From Geomobilimonas luticola (GTDB lineage Bacteria; Desulfobacterota; Desulfuromonadia; Geobacterales; Geobacteraceae): 64,000 bases of DNA. Numbering within the stretch: position 1 is the first letter of the stretch; each line of letters opens with the position of its first letter. The stretch lies in the NCBI RefSeq assembly GCF_018476905.1, contig NZ_JAHCVK010000001.1, forward strand, positions 310,001 through 374,000. Reading direction: 5' to 3'. The notes beneath the pieces are model-generated. The model ran no database searches. It was not told the origin of the DNA and saw only the letters and a program-made list of their open reading frames with translations. The position numbers and the translations under genes are program-made. Positions 37,101-43,631 of the stretch are shown piece by piece.

Positions 37101-37597
37101 TCTACACGGAGCTGATGGAAGAGACCATCCGCCAACTCAAGGGGGAAGAGATGGTGGAGAAGGTGGAGCCGGAACTCAAGCTCCGCATCCCCGCCTTCAT
37201 CCCGGAAGATTACGTCCGCGACCCGAACCAGCGCCTCGTCATCTACAAGAAACTGACCCAGGCCAGCTCCACGGACGATATCGCCGAGATGGAAGGGGAA
37301 CTGACGGACCGTTTCGGCAAGCTCCCCCTTGCCGCCGTCTACCTGCTGGAGGTGATGCGGATTCGCCCCCGGCTCAAGGCGCTCCTCGTCCGGGAGGTGG
37401 AATTCGACGGCCGGCGGCTGGTCTTCGCCTTCCATCAGAAGACCCCGGTCTCCCCGGACACCATCATCGGCCTCATCCGCCAGCACCCGAAAACATACCA
37501 GTTCACACCCGATTACCGCCTCGTCATGGAGCTTGCCGATACCACCTTCGAAGGGGTCCTGACAGCGGCCAGAAATCTCTTGAAAAGGCTTACCTGA
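34118..37597 (+). CDS. mfd: Transcription-repair coupling factor Mfd
   Basis: Mfd removes RNA polymerase stalled at DNA damage and recruits UvrA. The 1159-residue protein has an N-terminal UvrB-homology module and an RNA-polymerase interacting (CarD-like) domain at about residues 500-560 (LKPGDHMVHIDFGVGIYRGL). A RecG-like SF2 translocase follows (Walker A GDVGYGKTE at about 650; DEEQRFG at about 749; LTATPIPRTLYMSL; QLRGRVGRSKQRAYAYF). The C-terminal TRCF domain is present (RIPAFIPEDYVRDPNQRL). Length is normal. uvrA lies elsewhere in the window on the other strand. Confidence 0.98.
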   Translation: MATTHQDHIKQLAPALSAEDSLVTVAGLKGSAPAYLLARLMPDLPAPLLVITPDPESAEELWRELCFYDGDAEGILYFPSWDTAPFEPASPHADIIGQRLNALFRLLDGRARTVVTPLAALAQRVLPRQTLGEVSHYLVSGEEAERETLLGKLVKLGYSHVPLVEDRGSFASRGGILDIFPPNLPEPVRIEFFGDFVDTIRTFDPVSQRSLRPLSELVLLPSREVILTDEVLQGFATRLKKRCDHLDIPTIRRRELTEQVQSSIYPPGIEYLQPLFHPGLSTLLDYTGPSAVRVLLDPEAITAAIQRREDEMAAALERAQAQDAITCEPSDLFLASAELESILAGGRRLVLPSLLLDEGMGDKAIQRFTVADNADLKLDFAPDSEGVLKPLVAHLNDWLAERQRVVMVCHQRGQAQRLYELLAPYGLPLDIAERPFPREVQRRDGKVAILVGEISRGFRFREDGVTVIAEEEIFGRRVKRRGLSEARKKQLLTSLAELKPGDHMVHIDFGVGIYRGLQHLTLGDVEGDFLLLEYAGSDKLYLPVDRINLVQRYVGAEGIEPHVDKLGGTGWEKTKAKARAAVQEMAEELLKIYAARQLQEGHAFGPRDELYTEFEASFAFEETPDQQAAIDDVLADMESRKPMDRLVCGDVGYGKTEVAMRGAFKSVMEGKQVAILVPTTVLAQQHLETFTARFKAYPVRIEMLSRFRSPKEQKEILAGVKKGDIDIIIGTHRLLQKDVEFRDLGLLIVDEEQRFGVTHKERLKKYRAVVDIMTLTATPIPRTLYMSLMGIRDLSIIDTPPVDRLAIKTFVSRFNDEVIREAVLRELRRGGQIFFVHNRVQSIGAMAEHLGRIVPEARIAVGHGQMDEKELEKVMLGFMHGETNLLLSTTIIESGLDIPTANTLIVNRADSFGLAQLYQLRGRVGRSKQRAYAYFLIPGEGAISSDARERLRILQELTELGAGFRIATHDLELRGAGDLLGARQSGNIAAVGFELYTELMEETIRQLKGEEMVEKVEPELKLRIPAFIPEDYVRDPNQRLVIYKKLTQASSTDDIAEMEGELTDRFGKLPLAAVYLLEVMRIRPRLKALLVREVEFDGRRLVFAFHQKTPVSPDTIIGLIRQHPKTYQFTPDYRLVMELADTTFEGVLTAARNLLKRLT

Positions 37598-37652
37598 TAT
37601 GCTACGTTCCGCTGTCGGACTGCCGAAATTCTCTCTTCTCAAGGAGTTAACC

Positions 37653-38576
37653 GTGCATAATCGCAATAGAGTCAAGACCGCCCTGCTGGTCCTCTGCGTT
37701 GCCGCCGTCTGCGGCTGCAACGCCAAGACGGGGACTGAAGGGACCAAGGGAACGTCGGGAGGAAAGACCCTGGCCGAAGTCAACGGGGTCGTCGTCACCA
37801 CCGAAGACTTCAAGCGTGAGCTGGAAAATCTCCCCCCCTACCTGAAGCCGATGGCCGACACCGCCGAAGGGAAGAAGGAGATGCTTGATACCATGGTCAT
37901 TCGCGAACTCATCCTCCAGCAGGCCCGGAAGGACGGGATCGAGAAGAGCCCTGAGGTGGCGGAAAAACTGGAAGACCTGAAGAAGCGGGTGGTGGTCGAG
38001 GCATTCCTGAAGAAAAAGGTCGAGGAGCAGGCAGGTCTTGCCGATGCCGACCTCCAGAAGTTTTATGACGAGAACAAGGATAAGTTCAAGGCCGGCGAGC
38101 AGGTCAAGGCCAGCCATATTCTCGTCAAGGGGGAGAGCGAAGCTCAGGATATCCTTGGCCAGCTGAAAAAGGGTGCCAGCTTCGAGGAACTGGCGAAGAA
38201 ACACTCCGTTGACTCCGCCGGCGCCAAGGGTGGCGATCTGGGGTGGTTCAGCAAGGGATCCATGATTCCCGAATTCGAAAAGGTTGCCTTCGGTCTCAAG
38301 GAAGGGGAGCTTTCCGGTATCGTCAAGACCCAGTTCGGCTACCACATCATCAAGCTGACCGGCAAACGGCCGGCTGGCGTCCGCCCCTTCGCCGAAGTCA
38401 AGGACCAGATAAAGGCTGCGCTCCTGCCGGAAAAACAGCAGGAGGTCTTCAAGAAGCTGAAGGATGACCTGAAAAAGAGCGCCAAGATAGCAATAAAGGA
38501 AGATGTCCTGAACGAGTTGGGAGGGAAGTCAACCCCGGAAACCGCAGCGCCTCCGGCAGAAGCCAAGCCCAAATAA
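37653..38576 (+). CDS. PrsA/PpiC-type lipoprotein peptidyl-prolyl isomerase
   Basis: A 307-residue periplasmic folding factor with a parvulin domain. The GTG start at 37653 is chosen because AAGGAG lies six bases upstream. It gives a basic N-terminus and a lipoprotein signal peptide with lipobox VCGC. Conserved parts are a SurA_N-like helical region (residues about 35-150) and the parvulin core (about 160-250) with VKASHILVKGESEAQDILGQL, FEELAKKHSVD, KGGDLGWFSKG and VKTQFGYHIIKL. A terminator follows. It comes after mfd and before a second parvulin gene. Confidence 0.92.
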   Translation: MHNRNRVKTALLVLCVAAVCGCNAKTGTEGTKGTSGGKTLAEVNGVVVTTEDFKRELENLPPYLKPMADTAEGKKEMLDTMVIRELILQQARKDGIEKSPEVAEKLEDLKKRVVVEAFLKKKVEEQAGLADADLQKFYDENKDKFKAGEQVKASHILVKGESEAQDILGQLKKGASFEELAKKHSVDSAGAKGGDLGWFSKGSMIPEFEKVAFGLKEGELSGIVKTQFGYHIIKLTGKRPAGVRPFAEVKDQIKAALLPEKQQEVFKKLKDDLKKSAKIAIKEDVLNELGGKSTPETAAPPAEAKPK

Positions 38577-38599
38577 CAGCCTTTCCGAAGACCAGCCGC

Positions 38600-38626
38600 G
38601 GGCCGGGCAACTGCCCGGCCCTTTTT
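38600..38626 (+). terminator. Terminator between the two parvulin genes
   Basis: A perfect 10-bp stem GGGCCGGGCA / TGCCCGGCCC closes a very tight 2-nt (effectively 4-nt) loop and is followed by five T. It sits 24 bp after the stop, so the second parvulin may need its own promoter or read-through. Confidence 0.88.
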
Positions 38627-38660
38627 ACGTTGCACGGAAAACCATCGGTATACGAACGCC

Positions 38661-39620
38661 ATGAATATCTACTATAAAATCCTTCTCCTGACCATCCTGG
38701 CCATCCTGCCGGCCCTTTCCGCCGCCGAAATGGTGAGCGGCATTGCGGCCATCGTCAACGACGAGATCATCACCTCCTACGATGTGGAGAAGGAGACCGC
38801 GATCCTTGCCAAGGAGGCGGAGAAAAAGGGGCCGGTATCCGTCGCTGCCCGTGGGGAGCTGCGCGGTTCCGCTCTCAACCGCCTGATTGACCGGAAACTC
38901 ACGGAACAGAAGATCAAAGAACTGGACATAAAGGTTACTGAGGAAGAAGTACGGCAGGCCATCGAGGACGTGAAAAAGCAGAACAATCTTTCCCAGGAAG
39001 CGCTGGTTGCGGCCCTTGCCGGCCAGGGGCTCTCCTTCGACCAGTACAGGGCGCAGCTGAAGGAGCAGTTGGAGCGTCTGCGCCTCATGAGCCAGGAAGT
39101 CCGTGCCAAGATCCAGGTGGGAGAGAAGGAGATGCGGGAGTACTACGCAGCCAACCCCACAAAATACGGGGCGGAGGAGCAGTTTCGCGCCCGCCACATC
39201 TTCTTCCGCCTCGGCAAGGATGCCACCTCCCAGGATATCAGGCGGGTCATGATGACAGCCGCGAACGTGCTGTTCGAGGCCCGAAGCGGCAAGGACTTTG
39301 CCGAGCTCGCCCGGAAGAACTCGGACGATCCGGGGGCAAAAACGGACGGCGGCGATCTCGGGACGTTCAAAAAGGGGGAGATGCTCCCCGAGATCGAGGC
39401 CACCGTTCTGAAGATGAAGCCGGGGGAAATCAGCGAACTGGTGGTGACCACGGCAGGAATCCACATCATCAAGCTCGAGGAGCGAACCGCCGGCAAACCG
39501 AAGCCGTTTGAGGAAGTAAAGGGAGAGATCGAGGAGACCCTCTACCGTAAAAAGTCAGAAGACCGCTTCAACCAGTGGCTGGCAGACCTCCGCAAGGGTG
39601 CATCCATCGAAATAAAGTAA
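38661..39620 (+). CDS. SurA-like periplasmic chaperone/peptidyl-prolyl isomerase
   Basis: A 319-residue exported protein (signal peptide residues 1-21, LLTILAILPALSAAE). It has a SurA N-terminal domain (VSGIAAIVNDEIITSYDVEKE, GSALNRLIDRKLTEQKIKEL) and one parvulin domain (about 175-280, FRARHIFFRLGKDA, DFAELARKNSDDPGAKTDGGDLGTFKKG, VVTTAGIHIIKLEE). It resembles SurA, which escorts outer-membrane barrels, but has one parvulin domain rather than two. It is the last gene of the plus-strand run beginning with ileS and converges on the DnaJ-like gene. Confidence 0.92.
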   Translation: MNIYYKILLLTILAILPALSAAEMVSGIAAIVNDEIITSYDVEKETAILAKEAEKKGPVSVAARGELRGSALNRLIDRKLTEQKIKELDIKVTEEEVRQAIEDVKKQNNLSQEALVAALAGQGLSFDQYRAQLKEQLERLRLMSQEVRAKIQVGEKEMREYYAANPTKYGAEEQFRARHIFFRLGKDATSQDIRRVMMTAANVLFEARSGKDFAELARKNSDDPGAKTDGGDLGTFKKGEMLPEIEATVLKMKPGEISELVVTTAGIHIIKLEERTAGKPKPFEEVKGEIEETLYRKKSEDRFNQWLADLRKGASIEIK

Positions 39621-39647
39621 GGGGCGGGAAGAAGCCCGCCACGCCCC

Positions 39648-40544
39648 TCACAACCCTTTACCCGCCAGCTGCTCCAGCAGTTCCCGCTGGGTACCGGTGA
39701 GCTGTTCCGGCACCTGGACGCTGACCCGTACGAACAGGTCCCCCCGTTCCCCCTTCCCCATCCGGGGAAACCCCAATCCTTTCAGGCGAATCTTGGTCCC
39801 CGGCTGAATACCTGCCGGCACCTTTATCCGCTTGGTCCCCTCCAGGGTTGGCACCTCAAGTGACGTCCCCAGGGCCGCCTCCGAAAAGCGGAGCAGACGC
39901 TCCACCACGATATCATCCCCCACCCGGTGAAAATGGGGATCGCTGCCGACTTTGATGTCAAGATAGAGGTCACCGGCCGGCCCGCCGCCGCTGCCGGGCC
40001 CGCCTTTACCCTGGACCCGCAACCTCGCCCCCGTGTCGACTCCGGCCGGGACTTTAACGGACAGCTCTTCGCGCTCCCCACCCCGGGCGAAGGCAACCCG
40101 CTTCTCGCAGCCGCTGAAGGCATCCCGGAAAGAGACCGCCAGCTCCATGCTGTAGTCCTCCCCCTTGCTCCGACGCCCTCCACCGAAGCCGTACCCACCC
40201 CGCTGCTGGAACCCTCCGCCGAAAATGCGGGAAAAGATGTCGTCGGTGCTGAACCCCGCATCCTTGAAGATGTCCCCCACATCGAAGCCCCGGAAGATAT
40301 CCTCCTGGGAATACCGCTGGTGGAATCCGGCAGAACCGAACTGGTCGTACTGCTCCTTCTTCTTGGGATCGGACAGAACCGCGTAGGCCTCGTTGATCTC
40401 CTTGAACCGCTCCTCCGCCTCCTTGTTGCCGGGATTCTTGTCCGGGTGGTACTTCACCGCCAGCTTCCGGTAGGCCTTCTTTATATCCTCGGCCGAAGCC
40501 CCTTTTTTCACCCCAAGGACCTCGTAATACTCTTTTTGAGCCAT
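39648..40544 (-). CDS. CbpA-type DnaJ co-chaperone
   Basis: A 298-residue J-domain protein without the zinc-finger region, hence like CbpA or DjlA-class curved-DNA-binding DnaJ. It has the J-domain (residues 5-70) with the HPD motif at His33, a Gly/Phe-rich linker ([17 protein letters not shown], about 105-125), and the C-terminal substrate-binding domains ([59 protein letters not shown]). The ATG at 40544 is chosen for the AAGGAAGG site upstream; the longer frame to 40625 is not conserved. It works with DnaK and is separate from the hrcA operon. Confidence 0.92.
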   Translation of the reverse strand: MAQKEYYEVLGVKKGASAEDIKKAYRKLAVKYHPDKNPGNKEAEERFKEINEAYAVLSDPKKKEQYDQFGSAGFHQRYSQEDIFRGFDVGDIFKDAGFSTDDIFSRIFGGGFQQRGGYGFGGGRRSKGEDYSMELAVSFRDAFSGCEKRVAFARGGEREELSVKVPAGVDTGARLRVQGKGGPGSGGGPAGDLYLDIKVGSDPHFHRVGDDIVVERLLRFSEAALGTSLEVPTLEGTKRIKVPAGIQPGTKIRLKGLGFPRMGKGERGDLFVRVSVQVPEQLTGTQRELLEQLAGKGL

Positions 40545-40700
40545 CGTTCCTTCCTTTCCTGTCACGTGCGTGCTTTGAATGTAATCCCTGCATGGGCGGA
40601 TGTCAACCGAACGCGCCCGTTTCACCTTGACAGGTAAAAACCGTGGAGATACTCTGTCACTCGGTCACCATAACCAACTTGCGGCCAAAAGGAGCATGAC

Positions 40701-42116
40701 GTGAAAAAAGCTATCATCGTCGGGGGGGGAATTTCCGGGCTTGCGGCTGCCTACCTGCTTCGGGAGCAGGCCCGGGAAGCCGGACTCGAGATTGACGTTA
40801 CCCTCCTGGAGAAAGAGCAGCGGACCGGCGGAAAGATATGGAGCATCAAGGCCGACGGTTATCTCTGCGAATGGGGACCCAACGGCTTCCTCGACAGCAA
40901 GCCCCAGACCCTCGACCTCTGCCGTCAACTGGGGGCGGATAAGTACCTGCTCCGGAGCAACGATAACGCCCGCAAGCGCTTCATCTATTCGGGAGGCGTC
41001 CTCCACCGTCTCCCCGAGAACGGACCGTCGTTCCTGAAAAGCGAGCTGATCTCCTGGCCTGGCAAGCTCCGGCTCGCCCTGGAGCCGACCCCCTTCGTCG
41101 CCGGTCCGCCGGCAGGGGTGGACGAAACCCTGGCGGCCTTCGGCCGTCGCCGGCTCGGGAAAGAGGCGCTCAACAAGCTGATTGCTCCCATGGTATCGGG
41201 AATCTTCGCCGGTGACCCGGAAACCATGTCGCTGGCCTCCTGCTTCCCCCGCATTGCCGAACTGGAGCGGGAGTACGGCGGCCTGGTCAAGGCGATGATC
41301 CGGCTGGCCAGAAAGAAAAAACGGGAGCAGAAGGAAGGAAAGGTGGTGGCGAGCGCAGCCGGTCCTGGCGGGGTCCTCACCTCCTTCCGGGACGGCATCC
41401 AGAGCCTGACCGATATCCTCACCGCGGAAATCGGTCCGGACAACATCCTGACCGGCAGTGGTGCCGTGCGGATCGGCACCGGCTCAAGCGTTCCCTATCG
41501 GGTGACAACCGACAGCGGCGAACAGGAAGCGGACCTGGTGGTGCTTGCTACCCCCGCCTACGCCACGGCAGAGCTCGTAACGGAGATGGCCCCCGACATG
41601 GCGGCGGTGCTCCGGCAGATACCCTATGCCACCATGACCGTCGTCTGTTTCGGCTACGAACGGGAGCGGATCGAGCGCGACCTCGACGGATTCGGCTACC
41701 TGATCCCCAAGCAGGAAGGGATGAACACCCTCGGCACCCTCTGGGATTCCAGCATCTTCGAAAACAGGGCGCCGGCCGGCAAGGTGCTGCTCAGGAGCAT
41801 GATGGGGGGTGCCTGTTTCCCCGAGTATATCAATCTCCCGGACGACGAAGTGATCCGGCGGGTCAGGGCCGACCTGCAGGCCATCATGGGGATCACGGAA
41901 GCCCCCTCCTTCTCCCGGATATTCCGCCATCCCCAGGCGATCCCCCAGTACACCGTCGGCCACGGCAAGCGGCTGGAAGCCCTGGCGGATAAGGGAGCAG
42001 CACACCCCGGGCTCTTCCTCACCGGCAACTCCTACCGGGGGATCGGCCTCAACGACTGCGTAGCCGCCGCCCACCGGACGGCCGCCGAGGCGGTCGCCTA
42101 TCTCAAGACCCGCTGA
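40701..42116 (+). CDS. hemG: Protoporphyrinogen oxidase (HemY type)
   Basis: An FAD-dependent amine-oxidase-fold enzyme that converts protoporphyrinogen IX to protoporphyrin IX. The 471-residue protein has the dinucleotide fold IIVGGGISGLAAAYLL at residues 5-20, the FAD-contact GGKIWSIKADGYLCEWGPNGFLDS, and a C-terminal FAD-binding end GLFLTGNSYRGIGLNDCVAAA. Length matches HemY. HemY enzymes classically use oxygen, which is notable if the host is an anaerobe; some may pass electrons elsewhere. HemW at 2 kb is the only other heme gene in the window. Confidence 0.93.
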   Translation: MKKAIIVGGGISGLAAAYLLREQAREAGLEIDVTLLEKEQRTGGKIWSIKADGYLCEWGPNGFLDSKPQTLDLCRQLGADKYLLRSNDNARKRFIYSGGVLHRLPENGPSFLKSELISWPGKLRLALEPTPFVAGPPAGVDETLAAFGRRRLGKEALNKLIAPMVSGIFAGDPETMSLASCFPRIAELEREYGGLVKAMIRLARKKKREQKEGKVVASAAGPGGVLTSFRDGIQSLTDILTAEIGPDNILTGSGAVRIGTGSSVPYRVTTDSGEQEADLVVLATPAYATAELVTEMAPDMAAVLRQIPYATMTVVCFGYERERIERDLDGFGYLIPKQEGMNTLGTLWDSSIFENRAPAGKVLLRSMMGGACFPEYINLPDDEVIRRVRADLQAIMGITEAPSFSRIFRHPQAIPQYTVGHGKRLEALADKGAAHPGLFLTGNSYRGIGLNDCVAAAHRTAAEAVAYLKTR

Positions 42117-42122
42117 CACGAC

Positions 42123-42154
42123 AAAGGGGAGCGGCCAACAGGCCGTTCCCCTTT
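42123..42154 (+). terminator. Terminator after the protoporphyrinogen oxidase gene
   Basis: A 14-bp imperfect stem AAAGGGGAgCGGCC / GGCCGttCCCCTTT has a 4-nt loop AACA and one G-T pair, followed by TTTCTTT. It begins seven bases after the stop. Confidence 0.88.
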
Positions 42155-42170
42155 CTTTGTAAGGCCCCTT

Positions 42171-42269
42171 TTATGAGCGCGAGGGGAGTCTCGGGAGTGG
42201 AGGGATGAGACTGAGCGGCAGCGGACACCCGCCGAAAAGTACCATCAGCAGGGAAACGAAAATCCACAT
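42171..42269 (-). CDS. Possible 32-residue lipoprotein-like peptide
   Basis: A short minus-strand frame (ATG at 42269, stop at 42171) about 110 bp downstream of def encodes 32 residues. They look like a lipoprotein signal peptide with lipobox LFGGC (Cys15) and a short Pro/Leu/Arg tail. It is too short to score by codon use, and the ribosome-binding site (AGG at about -10) is weak. It could be chance; reported because of the well-formed lipobox. Confidence 0.2.
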   Translation of the reverse strand: MWIFVSLLMVLFGGCPLPLSLIPPLPRLPSRS

Positions 42270-42382
42270 CACATGCCTGTCAGAAACGACGCCGGTCAAG
42301 GTCCGCAGCGAAGGCTCGACCGCAACGGACGAGATTCCCCTCGCGCTCTCCGGTTATTCCAGCTCTCCGCAGCACTTCCCCG

Positions 42383-42889
42383 TCACTTGTAGTTCTTCCT
42401 CCGGAACAGCCCCGTCTTCAGCGACACGATCCGGTCGAGAAAGAGGACACCATCCAGGTGGTCCATCTCGTGCTGGATCGCCACCGCCTCGAAGCCGCTC
42501 GCCTCGATCTCACCAGGGTGGCCGGCGCCATCGAGGAAGCGGACCGTTATCTCGGTGGCCCTTTCCACCTCCCCCGTATAGTCGGGAACGCTCATGCACC
42601 CTTCCCGCATCACCGCTGTCCCTTGCCGGGCGACGATCTCGGGATTGATCATGACGAGCTGGCCGTGGTTGTTCTCCTTCCCCAGGCGACTGGCAGAGAC
42701 ATCCACCACGCAGACCCGGAGCGAAACGCCGATCTGGGGAGCGGCAACCCCGACCGACCCGGGCCCCTCCCGCATGGTGTCGAGCAGGTCCGCGACCAGG
42801 GACGCGATCTCGTCGTCGATGGCCGGCACCGGCCGGCACATCTTCTTCAGTACGGGGTGGGGATAGATGAGAATCTTCTGGGCAGGCAT
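42383..42889 (-). CDS. def: Peptide deformylase
   Basis: Def removes the formyl group from the N-terminal methionine of new proteins; it is a metalloenzyme using Fe2+ or Zn2+. The 168-residue product has all three motifs: GVAAPQIG (47-54), EGCMSVPDY with metal ligand Cys98, and HEMDH with ligands His140 and His144 and catalytic Glu141. Motif 2 has Met where Leu is usual (EGCLS). It starts four bases after the stop of the double-ACT gene, so the two are co-transcribed. Confidence 0.97.
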   Translation of the reverse strand: MPAQKILIYPHPVLKKMCRPVPAIDDEIASLVADLLDTMREGPGSVGVAAPQIGVSLRVCVVDVSASRLGKENNHGQLVMINPEIVARQGTAVMREGCMSVPDYTGEVERATEITVRFLDGAGHPGEIEASGFEAVAIQHEMDHLDGVLFLDRIVSLKTGLFRRKNYK

Positions 42890-42893
42890 CGTA

Positions 42894-43460
42894 TCAGAAA
42901 GAGACAGGGGTTATGGTGCGTACCCCTATCTCCACGTTCAGCTCCTTTTTCAGATTGTCCAGAAGGCGCTCGGCGTCCTCCACGGTCATGCCGTCCGGCA
43001 GGATCGCCTCCAGCATCAGGACATAGACCGGCTCCTCCACGGTCCCGATCAGACGCGTATTCAGGTCGGTGATATTCACCCGGCGGTCCGCCAGGGCACG
43101 GGTGACCCGGTAGACGATCCCCGGCTGGTCCGAGCCGTAGACCGAGATGAGGCAGAGCTCCCCTTCCTCCTTCACCGGGCAGATCTCGTCATCATGGAGG
43201 GTGCGGACGTGGATGTGCAGGCCGGTCCGCTCCTGGAGCAGCCTGAACTCATCGACCAGCCGGGCCTTGGTGAAGGGCTTTTCGTGGGAGACGATGAGGA
43301 TCATGGCGAAATCCCCCCCCAGCATGGTGCAGCTGGAGTCCTCGATATTGCAGCCGAGGCGGAACAGGACTTCGGTGGTGTCGGCCACGATGCCGGGGCG
43401 GTCCTTGCTGATGATGGTAACGGCAAAATGGGCCAGGTTGTCTTTGCGGCATTCGCTCAT
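42894..43460 (-). CDS. Double ACT-domain protein (GcvR-like)
   Basis: A 188-residue cytoplasmic protein of two ACT domains (about residues 8-85 and 95-180), the arrangement of the glycine cleavage regulator GcvR and related amino-acid-sensing proteins. Supporting stretches are FAVTIISKDRPGIVADTTEVLFRLGCNIEDSS, then CLISVYGSDQPGIVYRVTRALADRRVNITDLNTRL. No DNA-binding or enzyme domain is present. The ATG at 43460 is chosen for GGGAGG upstream. An unusual inverted-repeat element separates it from ftsK, and def follows immediately. The ligand and target are unknown. Confidence 0.88.
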   Translation of the reverse strand: MSECRKDNLAHFAVTIISKDRPGIVADTTEVLFRLGCNIEDSSCTMLGGDFAMILIVSHEKPFTKARLVDEFRLLQERTGLHIHVRTLHDDEICPVKEEGELCLISVYGSDQPGIVYRVTRALADRRVNITDLNTRLIGTVEEPVYVLMLEAILPDGMTVEDAERLLDNLKKELNVEIGVRTITPVSF

Positions 43461-43493
43461 GGGGCCTCCCGTAGGTGAACAGGCTAACAGCGA

Positions 43494-43621
43494 ATTCAAC
43501 GCTGAAAGACGCAGATTTCTATGGATATAAAATCTTGTTACTTGAGCCTTCTTTCAAAAGCTCTGCCTATATTACGTGTTCTGCGTTAATCCGATTTGCT
43601 CTGCGTCCGTCTGCGTTGAAT
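43494..43621. repeat. 128-bp intergenic element with 22-bp terminal inverted repeats
   Basis: The left end (43494-43515) and the right end (43600-43621, read on the opposite strand) match at 19 of 22 positions, both beginning ATTCAACGC and ending GACGCAGA. A third partial copy of the end motif (TTAACGCAGAAC on the minus strand) lies inside at about 43579-43590. The AT-rich interior has no gene. It lies between ftsK and the ACT gene and looks like a small mobile or dispersed repeat. Confidence 0.75.
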
Positions 43622-43631
43622 AAGTGAAAGA

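Noticed and set aside
39621-39647. Terminator between the SurA-like and DnaJ-like genes
   Set aside because: A GGCGGG/CCCGCC hairpin is visible, but there is no T-run on either strand, so I could not support it as an intrinsic terminator.
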